64,000 nucleotides of DNA from SFTJ01 sp045613305 (GTDB lineage Bacteria; Bacteroidota; Bacteroidia; Bacteroidales; Muribaculaceae): assembly GCA_045613305.1 (NCBI GenBank), contig JAZLAU010000040.1, positions 1 to 64,000 on the forward strand, given 5' to 3'. Positions 63,469 to 64,000 of this stretch are shown piece by piece. A program made the position numbers and the translations under genes. The stretch's first letter is position 1. Each line of letters starts with the position of its first letter. Under the pieces are notes generated by a model. The model was given only the letters and a program-made list of their open reading frames with translations. It did not search any database and had not been told where the DNA came from.

Positions 63469-64000
63469 ATGAATGTAAAAATTGAAGATAGCTGGAAAAA
63501 GGAATTAAATGAAGAGTGGGATAAGGAATACTTTATCAACCTTACCAACTTCATTCGCCAGGAATATGCCACAAAACAAATATTTCCACCCGGCCCACAA
63601 ATTTTTGCCGCATTCAACTCAACGCCTTTCGATGAGGTGAAGGTGGTGATAATCGGACAAGACCCTTACCATGACGTAGGGCAAGCCAACGGACTATGCT
63701 TTTCTGTTAACGACGGAGTCATGTTCCCACCTTCTCTCAGAAATATTTTCAAAGAAATCAAAGACGATATCGGCACCCCAATTCCACAAAGCGGCGACCT
63801 ATCACGATGGGCGCGCCAAGGCGTATTGCTGCTCAACTCTGTACTAACTGTTGTTGCCCATAATGCAAACTCACACCAACGCCACGGTTGGGAAACTTTC
63901 ACCGATAATGTTATTGCTCATCTCGCCAACAAACGAAGCAACATAGTTTTCATTTTATGGGGTAAACACGCAATTGAAAAAGGTGCTTTCATCGACCGTT
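63469..64000 (+). CDS. ung: Uracil-DNA glycosylase, 3' end outside window
   Basis: 177 residues visible from the ATG at 63469, with the frame still open at the window edge. Removes uracil from DNA, starting base-excision repair. The catalytic water-activating Asp65 is in GQDPYH (62-68 region: VVIIGQDPYHDVGQANGLCFSV). FPPSLRNIFKEI, GVLLLNSVLTV and HGWETFTDNVI are further UNG blocks; the final HPSPLS loop lies beyond the edge. About 45 residues are missing. Confidence 0.96.
   Translation, partial: MNVKIEDSWKKELNEEWDKEYFINLTNFIRQEYATKQIFPPGPQIFAAFNSTPFDEVKVVIIGQDPYHDVGQANGLCFSVNDGVMFPPSLRNIFKEIKDDIGTPIPQSGDLSRWARQGVLLLNSVLTVVAHNANSHQRHGWETFTDNVIAHLANKRSNIVFILWGKHAIEKGAFIDR

Overview
The window is a gene-dense chromosomal segment of a low-GC anaerobic member of the Bacteroidales (phylum Bacteroidota). 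Four things point there. The promoters follow the Bacteroidota pattern (TTTG, 19-20 nt, TAnnTTTG), with almost no Shine-Dalgarno sequences. There is a protein with a type-B type IX secretion (CHU_C) tail and a FadL/OmpP1 protein typical of the phylum. Central metabolism is that of a succinate/propionate-forming fermenter: single-chain pyruvate:ferredoxin oxidoreductase, MutAB and class III fructose bisphosphatase. Long single-chain PurL and the purH-mreBCD-mrdA order also fit. I cannot place the genus safely. No tRNA, rRNA, CRISPR array, insertion sequence or prophage was seen, so this is mainly core genome.

Layout. 1-3.2 kb: end of leuB, then a PIF1-like helicase with a TPR tail. 3.3-6.2 kb: an envelope pair, a Tyr/Trp- then Ser/Gly/Arg-rich secreted protein followed by a FadL-type barrel. 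6.5-9.1 kb: tRNA modification pair (dus, trmN6) and marC. 9.5-16.4 kb: carB on the minus strand; prfA, pyrF and pgk on the plus strand. 16.9-20.9 kb: mutA-mutB. 21-23.3 kb: pyrK-pyrD and a helix-turn-helix regulator, then 0.76 kb without a gene. 24-28.2 kb: a type IX cargo protein overlapping uvrA. 28.5-33.9 kb: purL and purH. 34-38.3 kb: mreB-mreC-mreD-mrdA (no rodA), then the ACT/UPF0210 pair. 40.3-44.7 kb: por and a divergent coiled-coil lipoprotein. 44.8-48.6 kb: a DbpA-like helicase facing a four-gene operon (B3/4 protein, threonylcarbamoyl-AMP synthase, membrane-tethered receiver domain, thioredoxin lipoprotein). 48.7-54.1 kb: mtnN-luxS, then two tandem GT-C-like membrane proteins and a UGM-like flavoprotein. 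54.3-57.2 kb: AraC regulator and fbp. 57.2-62.2 kb: AlbA_2 protein, SGNH hydrolase, ABC-F ATPase, secreted C1 peptidase. 62.3-64 kb: perR-rubrerythrin operon and the start of ung.

Together the genes cover pyrimidine synthesis (carB, pyrF, pyrK, pyrD), purine synthesis (purL, purH), pyruvate and methylmalonyl-CoA metabolism, wall elongation, activated-methyl recycling with AI-2 formation, DNA repair (uvrA, ung) and peroxide defence. No defence island or clearly new machine is present. The least explained loci are the membrane-tethered receiver operon, the paired GT-C genes with the flavoprotein, the low-complexity protein with its FadL partner, and the type IX cargo overlapping uvrA. The best-supported regulatory observation is an 8-3-8 inverted repeat over the perR promoter.
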